From Urophycis tenuis (taxonomy: Eukaryota; Chordata; Actinopteri; Gadiformes; Phycidae): a DNA stretch of 64,000 nucleotides. Where the stretch lies: the NCBI GenBank assembly GCA_036785325.1, contig JAXIVH010000456.1, positions 2,501 through 66,500 of the forward strand, written 5' to 3'. Numbering within the stretch: the stretch's first letter is position 1; every line of letters begins with the position of its first letter. Under the pieces are notes generated by a model, which searched no databases, was not told the DNA's origin, and saw only the letters and a program-made list of their open reading frames with translations. The position numbers were made by a program, and so were the translations under genes. Shown here in pieces: positions 45,673 through 59,900 of this stretch.

Positions 45673-48154
45673 GTCTGAAAAGTACTCGATGGTCAATGCA
45701 TGCGTTACTTAGCAATGACTTGTAGAGATATATGAATGGCGCGACTACTACTGCTGCTCTGAACTGCCGTCAGCAAACAGGAAGAAGCTATTTAAGGTGA
45801 CGTAATGACTCCACACTGTAAGGCTTACCCTCCTACTAAAATTATTTATTAAAACAAAGAAACATAATATTAAACATGCTGTTACCAATTTTAACTAACT
45901 ATAAACCCATACAATAACGAATGTACACGTTATATTAATCAACAATGGACTTCAAACGGAACCAGTATAATAGATTGAATGATTTACACCCCCCAAAACA
46001 CGAAGGTGAATGGTATATTCCGTAGAAGACCGCTATATATTGCCCCTAGAACCTCTGCTGTGTAATCATGAGTTGCAGTCAGGACGTGGGCTTGCCTAGG
46101 GAAGTCCCTAACTTTGTGAAATGACCAGGAAGTATTGAGTGGCAGCCTTGATATGAGCTGTTCGACTTCTCTCAGGAAATGTGTTTCAATGCTGACTTTC
46201 TTAGCTCCTGTCGCAAAGGCATAGTGTCGTCCCACAATACCTTGCGGCAGGGACAATTAACACGACGCACCGTTCGGGCGTTCACGGAAACAAACGATCA
46301 ACATGACGTGAGTCAAGCAGTCTAAGGTAGCCTTCCTAACGCATTTTCATTGACCTCGACAGAAAACGTCATATGGTCAAGGAAAGATGTGATGGATTAT
46401 TCACAAGGGCAATGACTATTCAAAAGTCAACCGCGGTGATCACAAAATAGGACTGCACTTTCACTAGGCTACGTCATTATTCGACGGCAGATGTCATTGA
46501 GTTGGGACTTCCGTGGTGAAACTACAATGTTCCGAAGATGGACTACTAAAAGCGCATCTTGGGATACTTTGCCCCGTGTGCTTTTACCGTGTTGTTTTAC
46601 GCAGGCTATATAAACGTTTTTTTTTTTTTTCCACCAGAACAGCCTGGTGAAAAAATCTACTGTATTACTACGTTGGAATTGAAATAAAAAAATGTTATAT
46701 AGGCTACCAGTCACAAAAGAGGAGTCGGATTCTTTTGGCAACGCGGTTGTCTTTTCTTCAGTCATTATGAATTCTACCCAAAACATTTTTTTATTGACCT
46801 CATGACGTTGGCCATCGGGGTCAATTAAAAGCGGATAGGAAAGGACACAGGAAGTTTTTGACTATTTGACCACAGCCCTAAAGTCAGTCACTTCTGGTGG
46901 GAAACGTCAGGAACTGTGCCGGAAACCATAAACTGTTTCATTACGCTTCATACCGAAGTACATTCATTATGGTTTCAGAAGGGGATCCCAATGTGTGTAT
47001 TTCTACAGTTCTAGTCTACACGTTGATTTGAAATCTTTACTCTTTTTGTTTTTGTTTATAAGTTTCTCCCTTTAGCTTGATGTCAGGAGATTTTTTACGT
47101 GGAAAATCCTTTGTAATTTTGCTCGTTGACACGTTACCCTACCTACCCTGCATCATAAATTCATAGTTAGGTAAAATGAAGCGTGGACATATATCTTGGG
47201 TTCTACGCCTCTCTCTTCCCTGCACGGTGACTCCGGTCTATAAATGCACAAAAAATTCAAAAAATAAATTATACATATATAAATCCCCTACGGCAATAAT
47301 CCTCTTGAATAATATTTATTGTCAAAGTCCAATCATACATATTTATAACCCATTATCTTTTCAGGATCATTATCTATAATTACTGACAATATTGACACAA
47401 TAAAGGAGTAAACTATAAAGTGTAAGTTTATCGACAGACTTTCATTTCCCAATTATTGGAGTAACAGCAAATGGTAGAATGGTACCACACCATGTTATAC
47501 GGCCCATGGCCGCCATGTCAACCTTCGCACTCAGAATCAAACCAAAGCTGCCATTAATTTAGGCACTTTTTATCACGATATCCAGAAACATTCTGAGCCA
47601 TTCTATCAACTGTTGTTTTTGTTTGTTTATTCTAAACCAGCTCAAATCACCGTAATACACTTTTATAAATAATATTAATTTCCTAAAAGGCTAATATTAT
47701 AGACTTTAAGGGAATCTATGTAGGTTTTATTAAAAAAAAAACACTATACCTGCACTTTCATGGGTGAACATTCTCAAAGATAAAATGATGTCATAACTTT
47801 ACAAAACAAGGACAGGCACAGTTCAACCTTTGTGGGATTGAGGATTTAGTAAATGAAAAAAAAAATCTGGTACACACAGGCACAGAACACTGAATGGATA
47901 TTTTTTTTGTTTACATGTTTAGAGCATACCAAACTCTAAACACCAGATGTAATGTAGAAGGGCAAAATGAACAACTACACATGAAGCTTACCTCATTTGT
48001 CCTTATAATAAACACTATATTATTCACATTATATTACTGTGTTTCAGGTTTCCATTAATACCCCTGTTGTCTTCAAGAGCCGCCTTGAGACATTTAAAAG
48101 AGCCTTGCACCTGACCTTCAGCCTGATTAGATGTGGATGATTGGGTTCCACTTC
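45673..48154. other. Intergenic between sephs2 and ikbkg, no firm gene
   Basis: Contains the sephs2 promoter side and AT-rich unique sequence. Around 48050-48130 a 'cttcaagagccgccttgaga' segment resembles an L2-type LINE 3' end. I see no convincing exon. Confidence 0.5.
45984..46256 (-). CDS. Unsupported 90-codon ORF
   Basis: A complete ATG-to-stop ORF (MSLPQGIVGRHYAF...) upstream of sephs2 on the same strand. It has ordinary amino-acid composition but no family I recognise, no visible splice partner and no signal peptide. It could be chance. I list it only because the surrounding 3 kb holds no other candidate. Confidence 0.12.
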   Translation of the reverse strand: MSLPQGIVGRHYAFATGAKKVSIETHFLREVEQLISRLPLNTSWSFHKVRDFPRQAHVLTATHDYTAEVLGAIYSGLLRNIPFTFVFWGV

Positions 48155-48475
48155 TGTTCTCTGCTGCTCCTTCTCCATGCTATATAAAACACCTTGTCCA
48201 CCACATGTGTTCTCTGCTGCTCCTTCTCCATGCTATGAAAACACCTTGTCCAACACATCTGTTCTCTGCTGCTCCTTCTCCATGCTATGAAAACACCTTG
48301 TCCACCACATCTGTGTTCTCTGCTGCTCCTTCTCCATGCTATGAAAACACCTTGTCCACCACATCTGTGTTCTCTGCTGCTCCTTCTCCATGCTATGAAA
48401 ACACCTTGTCCACCACATGTGTTCTCTGCTGCTCCTTCTCCATGCTATGAAAACACCTTGTCCAGCACATCTGTG
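48155..48475. repeat. 52-54-bp minisatellite
   Basis: About six copies of a unit starting TGTTCTCTGCTGCTCCTTCT and ending 'caccttgtccaccacatc'. It lies 300 bp beyond the ikbkg stop. ORFs across it are repeat artefacts. Confidence 0.93.
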
Positions 48476-48696
48476 ACAGCAGCAGGAAGTGTGGAGCTGG
48501 GGGTGGGGGGGGATCTAATAGTAAATCTACATCAGAATGTGAATACGTATAGCACACTTGTATGACAATGATATTGTACCCATTACTGGCTAAGTGTCTT
48601 CTGTTTTTCTCCAGTGGTGCAATCTACCACTTTAAACAAGCTACTTCATTTGATCTTGATGGGCATTTTTCCCACTAGATGCCAGTGTGTCCATTT

Positions 48697-48719
48697 GGGG
48701 GGGGGGGGGGGGGGGGGGG
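48697..48719. repeat. (G)23 homopolymer just past ikbkg stop
   Basis: An uninterrupted run of 23 G on the plus strand, i.e. poly-C in the ikbkg 3'UTR about 50 nt after the stop codon. The length may be affected by sequencing error. Confidence 0.85.
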
Positions 48720-48767
48720 CTTGAGGGGATTTCTTTCTTGTGAGTGAGAGTGTTGCTTGAACCCGTG

Positions 48768-51700
48768 TTATTGTATACAGTCCATGACATGTATCTGCAG
48801 CGTGTCCATGTCCGGGGCCTGGTACTGGCACTTAGGACAGCGGTAGTCTGGCAGCTCCTCGGCCCCGGGGCCCACCCCCGGCCCCGCCCCCACCTGAGGG
48901 AGGCCCTGGCTGCGGAAGGACTGCGGCGGGGGGGCTGTGTTGAAGGCTGGCCGGGGGCGCCGTGGAGAAACAGAGGAGTGGGAAGAGTGCTGTGGGTTAA
49001 CATTCACGTATGTCTGGAGACATGAATATCAAGCTGATTTAAGATAAGCTAATGAAGAAGACAACAATCAGCATTAGAGCATGGTGACATTAGCTTAAAA
49101 ATAATTCTCTATATCCGTTTTTTTGGAATTCCTGTTTCACTGCACAAAGAGGAAAATGAACAACAATTTGGATATGATGACCAAGTTAGAAAACAAATTG
49201 GTGTTCAATTCACTCCAAAATACACACATCTTACTGAGACACAGAATACAGTTGAAATGAAGCGTGTGGGAGAGTATGCTGCACCTTGTGGTGCTAGGTT
49301 TGTGGGCCGCTGTGCTCTGAAGTCATCCTGGTGTCTCTGTTGCATCTCTTCAATGCGAGCGCTGAAAGAAAGAGAGGAACACGTGTTACTCTCACTTACT
49401 TAACAATAAATTTAAAAAAAAACCTTCACTAATGCGGGGTCACAGCCTGACACTTCCCTGTAAACCCAAAGGGTAACTAAAGGACAGGCAGCATCCCTCT
49501 GAATACCACTTTATCATCCATGCAGGAAATGCTCTGTGAGCGGCTTCACCGTGAGGCTCCTTCCTGCTTGAGCCTGTCGATCTCAGCCACGGCTTGATTC
49601 AGCTGATCCTGCAGCTCTTCCTTCCTCTGGTTCAGCTTCTCCCTGGCCTCGCGCTCCGCCAGGAAATCTGCTTTGTAAATCTCTGCCTGAACATGCAAAT
49701 CGACAATAAGAATTGCAATATCGGGATGGACAGTGCAAGGCATTAACAATCACATTTGCAATGATTTTGACTCGATAGCTCGTTCTTGTGTGACAATAAT
49801 ATAGCATTATACAATAGCATTTAACCATTTATTACAAATAAGACAATTAATGTGGTTCAATGGGCTCAGGAAACTGGATTATTATTAACAGAAAAGGACA
49901 ACCAAAGAGGTATTTTGGAGTCTCATCATATTAGATAATTATGTTACAATATGGCCCTGCTGCTTTTCTGGCACAGCTTTTCTGGCACAGCATTTGGTTA
50001 ATGATTGCATTTACATTTACATTTGATTACCCAATTGGCCAATGTTGTCCTCTAGATGGTCAAGCTCATAAATTATACCTAAACTTGTAGACTGCAGCTT
50101 GCCTTACTCTTCCATTTTGTACATTGTACAAGAGTTATTTTGCAATTTGAGAATGTGGACTATTACATAATCTATGACCATAGATACTAAAAGGTGACTT
50201 ATTCACTCAAATTACCGTGCAGTTATAGGACAACAGCGTCTGGCAGTGAACCATCGTAACTGTCTATCCTGACTTCACATCCATTTCATAGAGTTTATCT
50301 GCAACTGAAAAGGGTCATGGCCATGACAGGCCATGGCCACTAAACAATGGAGCGAGTGGAGACCTCCCAACACTAAACACTGGAGCGAGTGGAGACCTCC
50401 CAACACTAAACACTGGAGACCTCCCAACACTAAACACTGGAGACCTCCCAACACTAAACACTGGAGCGAGTGGAGACCTCCCAACACTAAACACTGGAGC
50501 GAGTGGAGACCTCCCAACACTAAACACTGGAGCGAGTGGAGACCTCCCAACACTAAACACTGCAGTGAGTGGAGACCTCCCAACACTAAACACTGGAGAC
50601 CTCCCAACACTAAACACTGGAGACCTCCCAACACTAAACACTGGAGCGAGTGGAGACCTCCCAACACTAAACACTGGAGCGAGTGGAGACCTCTCAACAC
50701 TAAACACTGGAGACCTCCCAACACTAAACACTGGAGCGAGTGGAGACCTCCCAACACTAAACACTGGAGCGAGTGGAGACCTCTCAACACTAAACACTGG
50801 AGACCTCCCAACACTAAACACTGGAGCGAGTGGAGACCTCTCAACACTAAACACTGGAGACCTCCCAACACTAAACACTGGAGCGAGTGGAGACCTCTCA
50901 ACACTAAACACTGGAGACCTCCCAACACTAAACACTGGAGCGAGTGGAGACCTCCCAACACTAAACACTGGAGCGAGTGGAGACCTCTCAACACTAAACA
51001 CTGGAGACCTCCCAACACTAAACACTGGAGACCTCCCAACACTAAACACTGGAGCGAGTGGAGACCTCCCAACACTAAACACTGGAGACCTCCCAACACT
51101 AAACACTGGAGCGAGTGGAGACCTCTCAACACTAAACACTGGAGACCTCCCAACACTAAACACTGGAGCGAGTGGAGACCTCTCAACACTAAACACTGGA
51201 GCGAGTGGAGACCTCTCAACACTAAACACTGGAGCGAGTGGAGACCTCTCAACACTAAACACTGGAGACCTCCCAACACTAAACACTGGAGACCTCCCAA
51301 CACTAAACACTGGAGCGAGTGGAGACCTCCCAACACTAAACACTGGAGCGAGTGGAGACCTCTCAACACTAAACACTGGAGACCTCCCAACACTAAACAC
51401 TGGAGCTAGTGGAGACCTCCCAACACTAAACACTGGAGACCTCCCAACACTAAACACTGGAGCGAGTGGAGACCTCTCAACACTAAACACTGGAGCGAGT
51501 GGAGACCTCCCAACACTAAACACTGGAGCGAGTGGAGACCTCCCAACACTAAACACTGGAGACCTCCCAACACTAAACACTGCAGCGAGTGGAGACCTCC
51601 CACCACTAAACACTGGAGACCTCCCAACAATGCATGATGGCTCCACGGTGAAGGTTTGTGATTATTCATTGATATCCCGCTGCAAAAATCTACCAAAATA

Positions 51701-53858
51701 CACAAACACAATACATAATGTATTTGTAATATACAGCATTTTCGACGAGGAGTACTCATTTACTAAAATAGACTACATGTTTGCACTCCTAACCACTAAA
51801 GCGAACAGATCAGGTCACAGAGTTAAGTTAAATGAGTTGAAGTGTGAGGTTTGGACATCAGACCTGTGTAAGTGTACCAGAGGCCTTAACTCAGCCAACA
51901 GTAGAGGTGGGTGTGAACTTTAGACTTTCTGCTCCACTGCAGGGCAGCAGTGTGTTTATATGCGTCTCTTTGAACGTCTCCTACATTGTTACCATACTTT
52001 GTTTAACCCTTGTGTGGTGTTCATACTTGTTTAGTTTTGTTATTCAGCCAGTGTTCCCACTGCATTTGAGGGTTTTAATTCAACACAATCAAACAATTGT
52101 ACGTTAAAATACTCAACAGATGTGTATATACATACAAATAAAAGGTTAGAATGGGTCCCACAGACCTGGACACAGACATGGATCGGTGAGGAAGATGGCG
52201 AGAATAGAGCAGTTAGAGAAGACAACTTGAAGGACTGAAAACGACAACTCTGCTGCAGCTAATACATCTGCACATGAGAACCATTTACTTTGTTTATTGT
52301 ACAAGAAAACTAGATTGGATAATTCTTCATTTGCATTTTTATTTTTCTGTTATACAAGCCTAACTGTTTTATTAATAGATGGAGCTTTTTTTAATAACAT
52401 CTAATCTTGCACTTTGTTGTTCATCAGTTCACTTCCTCAGGGACTGCTAAAAGACATTTGCTATAATATTTGTTTTATGGCCATAATAAGGCTGTGAGAT
52501 GATGTAACATCCCATCCCAGACAGGCACATGAACATATTTAGTAGTTAATGAAGGCGTGTGTGTTTCCATGTGTGGGCAGCCAAACCTGTGCAGTGAGAA
52601 CAGGAACGGTCTCCAGGGTGTATCTCTGTTGCTCCACCTCTTCCTTCAGTTTGTCAATCAGATCCTGTTTGAGAGCCAGTGCAAGCTCTGCCTCCTTCAA
52701 TCTGCTACACATATCCTCGCCCTGAGAGAGAGGGAGCACACTGCTGTAGACAAGACAACACAGCTGAGGGTGGCCTGTCTTTCTCTCTGTCTATAATGTT
52801 GACATGCAAGTCAAGATAATGACATTGTCAGGGTACAGATAACAGTGCAATAAGTTACGGACACACACACATACAATTACCTCATTCTTTAACTTAGAGT
52901 CATAGTCCCTAAACAGACATGTGTAGGCATGTTTCAGTTGCGTCAGTTTTTTCCTGTAAAATAAGAGCAATTAAATAATTAACAAAAAAAAACACATAAC
53001 AGTGCCACAAGCATACAATTAATAATGTATAGAAGTAGTAGACTTTAAAATCCAGTGTGAATATTTTTCAACTCCATGTGGTAACACAGGCAAAGCATTA
53101 CATGACAGAGCTAAAGACTCCATGTGGTAACACAGGCAAAGCATTACATGACAGAGCTAAAGACTCCATGTGGTAACACAGGCAAAGCATTACATGACAG
53201 AGCTAAAGACATGCAGAAGGATTGATCAAGGTAATCAACCCATTGAATTCTGCTGATTCTCAGGTTCACTATTTGCCAAACTGATGAAGAGGAGGCTTTG
53301 TAGGACTACTGCCAGAGCTACTCTTACTTCTGTTTCACTGAATTGTTAATTGTTAACAGGAAGAAAGATTTGGGATTAAAAAAGTAGGGCAGGATGGTAA
53401 AATGGACTCAAATTGCCCTTTATAGGTTAAATACATTCATTGTCACTGGCAGTTTTGGTTGACCAGTGGCAGGTAACGCCATTCAAATGTTCTGGCTTCA
53501 GCCCCAAATCTGATGTTAGCTTCAGGAGATGGTGAAAGCCTGAAGAAGAATATACCCCCTTCCCAAAAGAACAGAAAAGTGACCCAGAGGTTTTCCTGCA
53601 CCAGAAACAATACTGATAGTGTTGTGTGTGCACAGACCTCTCCTCTATGACCACATGGCGCTCTGTCTTCAGGGCGTTCTCCAGGCTCTGGGTCTGCAGC
53701 AGCAGCTTGTCCACTGCCACATTGTGCTGCTTCTTCTGCTGCTCCAACTCCCGCTCTGACCCCTGCAGGGCCTCAACCTTAACACACAGTCTGGTCACAC
53801 ACACACGCACGCACACGCACACGCACGCACGCACGCACGCACGCACACACACCACACA

Positions 53859-53899
<41 letters not shown>

Positions 53900-53900
53900 A

Positions 53901-53953
<53 letters not shown>

Positions 53954-56900
53954 ACACAAACACACACATTTGCAGTTAGCATTTTGTACAAATATGGCAA
54001 CAACAAAAGAAAACAGACATGCAATCACAAAATGGGATTATTATATATGTAAAACACATATATTAGGGCTGTCATCATCACTCAATATAAACGACAAAAG
54101 TAGACTTGGTCAACTAGTTGCCATTTGTCAATGTTTATTTTGAGGAATAACTGATATATAAAGATCGGTACGGCCGAGCCCTCTAGGTTTGAATCATATC
54201 AATGAAGCCTTTACTTCAACCAAACAACATTGCTGTGTAGACAATGGTACATGAAGCCACTGGAAGTACCAGTTAAGGCCTTGCTTCAACCAAACGTAAC
54301 TGGATCTTTGGAGTAGTACTGGTTGTACTGGTTGTTGAACTTAAAGTTAAATGGTGTTTATGATTGTAGATGATTAAGGAAGTAACACACACTGGTTCTT
54401 TGTGAGATAGGAGGGGACATAGCTCTCTGGACCCAATAGAATAGTCTTTATTGTCATTATACGGTGTACAATGAAATTTGAATGAGGAGATGAGGAGACA
54501 TGGGAGTTAGTGGCAGGTCTTACTCACCTACTCACCTGGTTTTGACAGCATATGCTTGTCAAAACATCTTGACAAATATTTTGTTCTCACTGGAAACTAG
54601 AAAATATTTTGTTCTCATTGGAAACTGCTGATAGTTATGTGTGATGTAGTGCAAAATGTGCTTAAAAATCAGTTGACTTGATAGTTTAAGACTTGTTGAA
54701 TAGCTGAAATGAAAATATCATTAAGTCCAATACTCAATAATACAGTCTGAATGGAGGAAGCATAAACACACACAATAAAAGTGTGAACCTTGGTCTAAGA
54801 ACTAGTTTGAAGTAGTAGAAGTGGTATAACCATGTTGAGTAGATGTACCAGAAGTAGTCGTAGATGCTAGTAGATGCAGAAGTACAATTGTACTGTAATG
54901 AAGGAATGGATGGATACGACTAAGGACACGCACACATTTACATTCCTACAATCTATGTGTGCACACAGAAGGAACAAACACATAGCAACTCATTTAAAGC
55001 AACAGAACAACACTTACACCCCATACAAGCCCATTCAGAACAATGGACATAAAACACATGCGCCCACATGCAAAATACGCTGAATTAGCTAAAAGGTTGT
55101 CTAGAACATAAATCACACTTACTTTTCATTCAATATCTTGCGGTCGTGCTCGCTCTTTTCCAGGGCACTCTGTCTCTCATTCAGCTCGCCCAGGAGTGAT
55201 GTGGCTTGAGCTTTCAGGGCCTCGCAGTCCTTGACCAGCTTTAAATAAATAAATAAAAAATGTTGGGAATTTTTGGGGTGCTCATTAAGACCAAAATTGG
55301 TCTGATTTAACATGTAGCTTGTGTGTGCTCTTTAGATTACAGTACATTAGAACAAACATTTCTAATTAGGTTTATCAAAACACATGAGGTACACATCTTA
55401 AAGCTCTTTGTATACACTAGAAATGTTCAATTTGGCCAGCACAGGTAATCAAGCAATACTTTGGACTTGCAGTCACAACTTTTGTGTGTTTCCCAACTGT
55501 GTAGCATGACTTGTACCAACCTAGTTGATTGTGGGCTCCATCCAACTGTGCAACTTTTTAGTCTCATGTTAGATAACAGCATTGTGTTAAAATGAATCCC
55601 ACACAGTAGACGTCACCCGTAAGCAAGAAACCACTGCATTTTATCACAGCTGTGTTTTGCAAAGCAGCCAATGCAGAGCACATAGCAGCTATTGCCACTC
55701 TGATGGAAAGACAGTGTAGTAAGACCACAGTGCTGCACACTGAGACACACCTGGGCACAGTCTTTTTCCTTCTGCTCCAGGAGGACTTCAGTTCGGTCCC
55801 GCTGAGCTGAGATCTTTTGGAGGGAGTCCAGCTTCTCCTTCAGCTCCCGATACCTAATAAATAATGAATATACACATAAATAATAAATAATAAAAGGTAA
55901 ACTTCAATGACCATCTTCAGACCATTCCATCACTGGAGTTGGAATGTGGACCACGACTCTGGAAGGACATTTATAAGGGCTTGTGTCCACGTAGCACCTT
56001 ATTGTGGAAGAAATGCAGCACTTGTGCACAGAAAATGGCTTAGGGTTTGGCATGTGCATGGGTTTTTGTGGCTATGACAGCTTTTCTGTACCAATGGTTT
56101 GATCATTGGTTTGTACCAATGACCAAACTACCGCTATTCTGAACACTGGAGGATGGACAATTGTTGCCCCATCTAATCTGCCATTGGGTGAAAGCCAGAG
56201 AATAAAGCAGTACTTTTCTGAAAGAAAATAGATTTTTCAGCTGAGGTGCACAGGGCGAAATGCTCTGAAAAGACACTGGGTGTACTCTTTACTCCTGGGT
56301 GTGTGTGTGGTTGCCTATGGTCTCTACCCCATTGGAAACCATAATAATAATACAAAACAGGCACTCAATAAAAGATGCTATGTGGAAATGGGCATTCTCT
56401 GTGGAGAGAACTGAAATCTGCTTCACCACAATAAAAATAACATAGCAAAGTTCTGGAATAAGAGTACCATTTGAGCACACCATGTCACAACAAGGATCCA
56501 TATAGTCATCACTGTTGCAGTCATTGTAACAAAACCAATGCACCACTGATTAGGCCCTGCCCTTTATGAAAGAATGGCAATAACAATGTACACATAACCA
56601 ACAATAAACAAAGAAAAAAGAAAAAAAAGAGTGCATTAACAGTGATAAAAAGTGAGTGAAAGTAAACATGCAGGTGGTATGAAAGCAAAAGGAGGAAGGG
56701 CAGAGACATGAAGCCACAGAGAGCCGTGGGCTCACCTGCCCTGTGTGGCCTGGAGCTGCTCTGTGAGTTTAGCCAAGCTAGAGCTGGGAAGAGAAGACAG
56801 CAAGGAGATGGAAGAGAAATCCCACAAGTCAAGTATGTTAGTGAATAGGAAGAGGATAGAGCTCATACATGTCTGCATACGCATTTCATTTAATTGGCAT

Positions 56901-59900
56901 AATTTCCTTTGAATTGTTTTAGTTCTGTTTAACCTCTCCTATTGGTTATTTACTCTCTGACATTAGGTTTCAATTTTAGGAAAAATAAAGAAATAGGGGA
57001 GGGCTCAAAGCCAGAGTGCAGTGGAAAAAAGCTGAATTCACCATAGCTTTGAATCCCGTGACAACACAACAATGCCCCCTAGTGAATAAACAAAGATGGA
57101 CATTTTCCATGATACCAGTAGCAGCCCCCTACAAGTCTGATTAAAAATCACTGAGGGGTCGGTCATTTTATACCAAACACTATATTGACTTTACCTTATG
57201 GTAAAGTAGGGCAATTCCAATGCATACACTACTTGAAAATCTATGCAATGCACTGACATGTACTGACATTAGAAATGTATATTTTAACTTTGAGCAAACT
57301 TCATCATGAAGAGAGCATTGCTGTGAGTGTGGCATATTTTCATTGTTAATTAATTACTTTCTTTGTGTTATCACCGATATTTGTCACGGCTAATTACTAG
57401 GGCAGCAGCAAAACTCCAGCCAAACGTCACTGCTTCCACTGTGTTACAGTCCTGCACTATAACATATCTAACCTTTTTTATATGAACCCCCCTCCCCAAA
57501 AAAGTAAAAAACCAGCAGGGAGAATTCTTTGCAATGCAGCTGGGGTGAACCAACAGGAGAGACAGACAGCTGAGAGGGTTGCACAGTCCAACAGTAGCAA
57601 CCAGGGGGCTGAGAGGTCATACCTGTCAGAAGAATGCTGTGCCTCAGAGCGGTGGTGCGATGCCTCCTCAGTAACACAGCCCGCCTATACAAAAACAAAG
57701 AGAGGTGTTGATTAATGCCGGACTACAGATTCCTTTTGTTTTTTTTTTAGATCTGCATTATAAGCCAATGTCCATGAAAATGCATGTACAACTTTGCAGT
57801 GATATTTTCTTTGTATATGTTGGCAAGATATAGATATACAGTTGTGTTCAAAATAATAGCAGTCCAACAATACTAAGCAGATCAATCACTGTTTTTGGTA
57901 GAAATTATATTTCTACATGGCAAAGGCTTTACTAGTTACTTTACTAGTTACTAAGTGTAGTAAAGTAATAGAAAACCAACAGACCCAACAGTCATGACAT
58001 GCATGCTGCTGATTATGTGCAATTGTATCATTGGTTGAAAGGGGCGTGTTCAAAATAATAGCAGTGTGGAGTTCAATTCATGAGATCATTCATTCACTGA
58101 AGACCGTGAAGCATGGTGACACGCAAGTCATGCTATGGGGATGTTTCTCATACTATGGAGTCAGGCCTGTTCATCACATACCGGGAATCATGGATCAGTT
58201 CAAAAACATCACAATACTTGAAGAGGTCATGTTGCCTTATGCCGAAGAGGAAATGCACTTGAATTGGGTATTTCAACAAGACCATGACCCCAAACACACC
58301 AGTAAGTTAGCAGCATCTTGGTTCCAGACCAACAAGATTAACGTTATGAAGTGGCTAGCCCAATCCCCAGACTTTAATCCAATAGAAAACGGGTGGGGTA
58401 ACATCAAAAATGCTGTTTCTGAGGAAAAATCAAGAAATGCAGAGGAATTATGGAATGTAGTCCAAGCATCCTGGGTTGGAATACCTGTTCACAGGTGCCA
58501 GAAGTTGGTCGACTCAATGCAACACAGATGTGAAACAGTTCTCAGAAACAGTGGTTATACAACTAAATATTAGTTCAGTGACTCACAGGAAAGCTAAATC
58601 TTCAAGCATTTTTTCAGTTTATACAGTAAATGTTTGAGTTTGCTGCTATATTTTGAAGAGCCCTTTTTCTACAGTTTCTGTAAAGGAATAACAAATGTGC
58701 TATTTTTTTCTTCATGCTTTGATTTGGAATACACTGCAGTGTTCCTAATGCATTAGCATGTATGGAAATAAGGGCTATTTTAAGGATGTTGAGCTTTACT
58801 CACCGTCTTAAATACAATAATAATAATAATTATTGGGACCTTGTGGCCTTTATTTGTCATTCCCATGTGACATGGGAACGAAATTTGTTCTCTGCATTTG
58901 ACCCATCCTATTGTAAATAGGAGCAGTGGGCTGCTATGATCAGCGCCCGGGGAGCAAGTTGGGGTTCAGGGTTCAGTGTCTTGCTCAAGGACACTTCGAC
59001 ATGTAGACAGTTTTGGGAGTGGGGATCACAGGGATCGAACCCCCAACCCTACGGTTAGTGGACGACCACTAACCACCCGCTCTACCCACTGAGCTACATG
59101 CCGCCCCTCGCACTGCTATTATCTTGAACACAACTGTAGATTTATAAATATAGATGTATATCTAGATGTATACCTATATCTATAGATATATATTGTACAA
59201 GAAAGAAAGAGTAAAGCAACCAAATATTTACTTTCTGAAAATATAAGCGGCAAATGTTTATAGATCATGAAACCATGTTTGATGAGTGACCCCTTCACTA
59301 CTTTCAACAGTTAAACTCTGCAAAGTGCTTGGGATAGTTGCCTCACAGAATTCATAGTGGATGCATCTATGGGCTCTACATACAGCCCGTCCTATAATGG
59401 GCCTACTGTACCTGTGCCTGAGCCAGTTTGGCCCTCAGCTGTTCCCTGTCTTCTTCAGACTCTTCCTTCTCTCTCTCCAGCTCTTCATTCCTCCTCCTGA
59501 GCTCCCTCATCCCGCTCTCCAGCTTCTCCTTGTGGCTCTTCAGCAGGTTGAGGAACTCGTTTCCTCCTTCAGTGTTCTGTGGAGAACAAAGACGGTGGAG
59601 TGGTTGGAGCTGTGGGCTGACACAGCAGCACACAGCCTGCACTCATTCCATGTCCTGACTGAACCGGATAGGTTAATACATTTGGAAATGCTGGACAAGC
59701 ACAGTGTTATGTTGGTGGGGAAAAGCTCATGTCAGATCCTAATAATGGTGTGCTAAATAGACAGGAATTGTACGTAAGCTTTATTGTAGTTTTTTGATGA
59801 AAAGCTTTACACTTATATCATTCATATAGAAAGCATGGAAATGTCCAATAGGAAAGGAACTCACTCAGATACAGTGCAATGGTCATTGGTTAGTGGTAGT

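Noticed and set aside
48641..49025. ORFs with poly-Pro across the poly-G run
   Set aside because: Alternative frames over ikbkg's last exon and the G homopolymer; the zinc-finger frame is the real one.
50275..51923. Several ORFs of 358-452 codons on both strands
   Set aside because: Units of 24 and 33 bp are multiples of three, so frames stay open by arithmetic. Repetitive protein with no family.
58845..59106. tRNA gene from A/B box-like motifs (also 4600-4741, 17770-18031, 43488-43552)
   Set aside because: No full cloverleaf; body and tail continue as in tRNA-derived SINEs.
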